From: Prevotella sp.
Lineage (GTDB): Bacteria > Bacteroidota > Bacteroidia > Bacteroidales > Bacteroidaceae
Direction of reading: 5' to 3'
NCBI GenBank assembly: GCA_017477435.1
Contig: JAFUVV010000044.1
Span: forward strand, 1 to 55,809
DNA: 55,809 nucleotides
The position numbers and the translations under genes are program-made. Each line of letters opens with the position of its first letter. Within the stretch, counting starts at the first letter, position 1. Below are positions 52,935 through 55,809 of this stretch, in pieces. The notes under the pieces are model-generated. The model saw only the letters and a list, made by a program, of their open reading frames with translations, searched no databases and was not told the origin of the DNA.

Positions 52935-54776
52935 ATGCCCGAAGTGCGTTTTTCTGTCATAATGCCGACATTCAATCAGTGCGGATTCATACGCCGTGCT
53001 ATTCTCAGTCTCATGCAACAGACTTACCATGCATGGGAACTGATAATAGTCAACGACGGGTGCACTGACGCGACGGAGGACTTTATCGGCGACTATCTCA
53101 CCGATGAGCGTGTGACATATATACGTAACACTGAGAACACCGGTCTCGGACATGCGCTCAACCAAGGTCTCGACGTGGCGCGAGGCGAATATATCGCATA
53201 CCTGCCCTCCGACGACTACTATTTCCCGAGGCATTTGGAAGCCCTCGCCAAGGCATTTCGTGAAAACAGCGATGCTATTCTTATATATACAGGTATGCGC
53301 TATGAGACACGCGACTCGCTGTATCGAAATCCCGACACGCAGACCGACGGACAACGCCGAGGATGTCCCCTGCAACTGGTGCAGACTGTTCACCGCAAGA
53401 CAGATGACAGATGGACAGAACGATGTGAATGGATTAGCGAAGACTTGTTTGCCATGTACTGGCAGAAACTCGCTGGCAGAGGAATGTTCGTCCCGACAGG
53501 AAAGATAACTACATGCTGGACGTCGCATCCGCATCAACGCCACAAATTGGTCAGTGAACGCTATGGCGGAGGAATAAACAAGCTGAGAAACCACTATAAG
53601 ACAAAGACGCCTTTAAGGATACGCCTATCGAAAGAAAAGACATGGGATGAGGCAAAGGTATATTCCAGCTATCGGTCGGAATGTGCACTTGCCGAAAAGC
53701 CTCTTAAGATTCTCATTGTGGGCGAACTTGCCTACAATCCGGAGCGCATCTACGCCCTTGAGCAGGCTGGGCACAAGCTTTACGGACTGTGGTATCCGCA
53801 GCCAGGCTCCATAATATCTACCATCGGCCCGCTTCCTTTCGGACATGTTGAAGACATACCTTTTGAGACATGGCGGGAGAGAATCAGAGAGGTCCGTCCC
53901 GACATAATCTACGGCATGCTGAATGCAGAGATAATCGGCTGGGTGTATGAGGTAGTGAAGGCTGTGCCTGAAATTCCATTTGCATGGCATCTGAAGGAAG
54001 GGCCTCACATGGCTGTGAGGATGGGGCTGTGGGAGAAGCTCGTATGGCTCTACGACCATGCGGCAGTGAGGATTTTCCTCAACGAGGTGGTGCGCGACTG
54101 GTTCATGCAGTTCCTCCCAGAAAAAGATACTCCGACGATAATTCTCGACGGCGACCTGCCCAAGCAGGACTATTTCAAGGACTGCTTCTCGGAGAAATTG
54201 TCAGCCAGCGACGGCGACGTACACACTGTCATAGCAGGACGAATGATTGGAATAGGAACACAGGGGCTGAGGTTTCTTGCAGAAAACAATGTCCATGTGC
54301 ATCTTTATACAGAAAATTTCCACATTGCACGAGCGAAGCTACTGAACCACTACAGAGAAAAGTTCCCCCGTCATTTCCATCTTCATCCACACGTCTCACC
54401 AGCGGACTGGACCCGCGAGTTCTCAAAATACGATGCGGGATGGATGCATAATGTGACGAGCAGCAACGGGGGGAACCTGCTGCTTGCAACGTGGGACGAC
54501 CTGAACCTGCCTGCGCGAATGAGTACATATATGGCAGCTGGCCTGCCAGTGATACATTCCGACAACAGTGGAAACATTGTGGCAATGGAAAAAATAATCG
54601 ACGAACGTGGAATAGGAATATCCTACAAAGGCATGGCCGACTTGGTCGAAAAACTGCGGGACAAAAGGGCAATGGCAGAATTGAACAGAAACGTAATGAG
54701 CCACCGACTGGAATTCTCGTTCGACTATCATGTTCCGGAAATTATTACCACATTCAAAAAAGTTATAAATTATTAG
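52935..54776 (+). CDS. Two-domain glycosyltransferase (GT2 plus GT-B-like domain)
   Basis: A 613-residue protein. Residues about 1-215 form a GT-A family 2 domain: FSVIMPTFNQCGFIRRAILS, IIVNDGCTDATEDF, the NTGLGHALNQGLDVARGEYI segment and the metal site PSDDYYF. Residues about 255-613 form a GT-B/GT4-like domain: KILIVGELAYNPERI, a middle region ending VHTVIAGRMIG and STYMAAGLPVIHSDNSGNIV. It likely adds two sugars, or acts as a two-step enzyme, in a surface glycan or glycoprotein pathway. No other glycan genes flank it in view. It is co-oriented with the small secreted gene. Confidence 0.8.
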   Translation: MPEVRFSVIMPTFNQCGFIRRAILSLMQQTYHAWELIIVNDGCTDATEDFIGDYLTDERVTYIRNTENTGLGHALNQGLDVARGEYIAYLPSDDYYFPRHLEALAKAFRENSDAILIYTGMRYETRDSLYRNPDTQTDGQRRGCPLQLVQTVHRKTDDRWTERCEWISEDLFAMYWQKLAGRGMFVPTGKITTCWTSHPHQRHKLVSERYGGGINKLRNHYKTKTPLRIRLSKEKTWDEAKVYSSYRSECALAEKPLKILIVGELAYNPERIYALEQAGHKLYGLWYPQPGSIISTIGPLPFGHVEDIPFETWRERIREVRPDIIYGMLNAEIIGWVYEVVKAVPEIPFAWHLKEGPHMAVRMGLWEKLVWLYDHAAVRIFLNEVVRDWFMQFLPEKDTPTIILDGDLPKQDYFKDCFSEKLSASDGDVHTVIAGRMIGIGTQGLRFLAENNVHVHLYTENFHIARAKLLNHYREKFPRHFHLHPHVSPADWTREFSKYDAGWMHNVTSSNGGNLLLATWDDLNLPARMSTYMAAGLPVIHSDNSGNIVAMEKIIDERGIGISYKGMADLVEKLRDKRAMAELNRNVMSHRLEFSFDYHVPEIITTFKKVINY

Positions 54777-54815
54777 TATAAATAACAATATTTATTAATT
54801 AAAATAGTTATTACT

Positions 54816-55445
54816 ATGGCAAAGAAAATTAAGAAGATTAACGTTGCGTCCGACAAAAAGGGCACGGTGAAAAATCCATACACCGTTGAGGAGCACGAGC
54901 AGATGCTCGCGGCCGGGCAATGGACAGAAAATGGATTTGTGGAAGAACTCGGCCTCGTGGAGGGAGAGCCGAATGATGATTATGACTACGCATGGGAATA
55001 TGGATTATATGGGTATGATGAAGAAGAAAGAGAGAAAAAGAAATGGGAGATTGATTGTGTGGCATGTGTAATAGCTGATATCTTAGGTAAAAGCAGACGA
55101 AAAGTAAGAAACTGGATTATAGGGCAATATGGTGCGCCTGATGTTGAAGAACCAGAGGTAAATGATGTTCTTGACCATTATTTTGACAATGTAGAACCTG
55201 TTAATAAAGACAATATTAATAGCCAGGCGGATTTAGACCCGAATTATGAATATATAGGAATTAGATTAGAAGATAACGAAAACTTGCATGCCATAAGGAT
55301 TACAGACTATGGGCAAGAAACAGGTAAATTGATATATCGGGACAGTCAAGCTGCCTTTAACAACGAATCTTATGGAACATCCAATGTCGTCGTAGGATTA
55401 GTAGACAAAGCAGACATTAGTTCAATATACAGAGTCAGGAAATGA
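54816..55445 (+). CDS. Possible papain-fold protein with leader-like N-terminus
   Basis: A 209-residue protein; I do not recognise a named family. The N-terminus (MAKKIKKINVASDKKGTV, then KNPYTVEEHEQMLAAGQW and VEELGLVEG) looks like a conserved leader-type segment, followed by an acidic Tyr-rich linker. From residue 80 the order DCVACVIADILG (C81, C84), LHAIRITDY (H158) and KLIYRDSQ (D176) fits the Cys-His-Asp order of papain/C39-like folds. No signal peptide or TM is seen. The ATG follows a T/A-rich spacer. Its stop overlaps the start of the next gene (ATGA), so they are coupled. It is AT-rich relative to the glycosyltransferase gene. It could be a toxin-like or peptide-processing protein, unproven. 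Confidence 0.5.
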   Translation: MAKKIKKINVASDKKGTVKNPYTVEEHEQMLAAGQWTENGFVEELGLVEGEPNDDYDYAWEYGLYGYDEEEREKKKWEIDCVACVIADILGKSRRKVRNWIIGQYGAPDVEEPEVNDVLDHYFDNVEPVNKDNINSQADLDPNYEYIGIRLEDNENLHAIRITDYGQETGKLIYRDSQAAFNNESYGTSNVVVGLVDKADISSIYRVRK

Positions 55446-55809
55446 AGAGAATTGTTATATTTGCATTACTTCTTTTTGGTGCGTATTCATCAAAAGCGCA
55501 ACTGAAAGGCGAGGACTTCAGCGACTATAGTGAGTATGTAGCCGAGGCATATGACATTTCTTGGGAAAAGCCAAGTGGTTTTAGTTTGTTTTCACACCTC
55601 CTTGATTTTGAAAAGGCCACGCATGTGAATGGCATGGGAGTCTCCCCGTTGCAATCAATGTATGGCTACGGTTTTATTTCCGACGACAAGGAGTGCATCC
55701 TGCTGTTTCCGTACATGGACGTAATGGGAAGTACGATAAGTTCGTTCCCAAATGCAAGAAAGAGCAACAAATATAATAAACTGGATTGTAAAAAAATTGC
55801 TCCAAAGCA
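55442..55809 (+). CDS. Secreted protein of unknown function, 5' part
   Basis: Open to the window end (122 codons visible), starting at an ATG that overlaps the previous stop (ATGA). The signal peptide is MKRIVIFALLLFGAYSSKA, with cleavage probably before QLKGEDF. The mature part is aromatic and acidic (YSEYVAEAYDISWEKPSG, YGYGFISDDKEC). I see no recognisable domain. Coupling to the papain-fold candidate suggests a joint role, such as partner, substrate or immunity protein. Confidence 0.7.
   Translation, partial: MKRIVIFALLLFGAYSSKAQLKGEDFSDYSEYVAEAYDISWEKPSGFSLFSHLLDFEKATHVNGMGVSPLQSMYGYGFISDDKECILLFPYMDVMGSTISSFPNARKSNKYNKLDCKKIAPK

Overview
The window is chromosomal DNA of a Bacteroidales bacterium, most likely Prevotella or a close relative. 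This rests on the Bacteroidetes -7 promoter box (TAnnTTTG) in front of many genes, the conserved clusters rsfS-ftsH-cdsA and parA-parB-DUF5683-mltD-rel, a type IX secretion (T9SS) type B sorting domain, DUF5020/DUF1232/DUF285 families, BspA-like surface proteins with dockerin-like ends, and an adenosylcobalamin-type ribonucleotide reductase. No species is claimed.

Layout. 1-1.5 kb: the C-terminal remnant of a phage tail tape-measure gene, next to the 3' end of a tRNA-Gln gene (1825-1895, minus). 2.1-6.9 kb (plus): rsfS, ftsH, cdsA and a secreted PI-PLC-like enzyme. 7.2-13.4 kb (minus): parA, parB, DUF5683, mltD and rel(A/SpoT), linking segregation, cell wall and stringent response. 13.7-16.2 kb: a two-module DUF285 surface protein. 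16.7-17.6 kb: a cation diffusion facilitator. 17.7-19.6 kb: surE overlapping lpxB. 19.7-23.0 kb (plus): a nucleobase-uptake set (AzgA-type permease, Tsx-like outer-membrane channel, UraA-type permease). 23.2-32.2 kb (minus): a 1604-residue BspA-like LRR protein, a GH36-type alpha-galactosidase and a third DUF285 protein. 32.4-33.9 kb: HtrA/Do protease. 34.35-34.73 kb: RNase P RNA. 34.8-38.9 kb: DUF1232 protein, uvrA and a T9SS type B protein. 39.4-41.4 kb: a TonB-dependent receptor. 41.6-43.0 kb: dnaA. 43.7-48.9 kb (minus): an nrdJ-folB-amidase-mce operon. 48.9-50.3 kb: a long gene-free, repeat-rich region. 50.3-55.8 kb (plus): an accessory-looking run with a TPR membrane regulator, a small secreted protein, a two-domain glycosyltransferase, a possible papain-fold protein and the start of another secreted protein.

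The least explained material is non-coding. (1) Three intergenic arrays share a palindrome TGTAC-N5-GTACA repeated at exactly 22-bp intervals (6.9, 39.2 and 43.6 kb). (2) A ~150-bp palindromic repeat begins at the stop codon of ftsH and again at the stop codon of mltD, with a partial copy at 49.9 kb. (3) A two-box promoter module, with TAACTTT boxes 88-89 bp apart, precedes both rnpB and the T9SS-B/uvrA pair. (4) Two further palindrome families recur in other gaps. Three surface proteins share near-identical duplicated dockerin-like 3' ends although no cohesin is visible here.

All calls come from reading the sequence and family knowledge; no database search was run.
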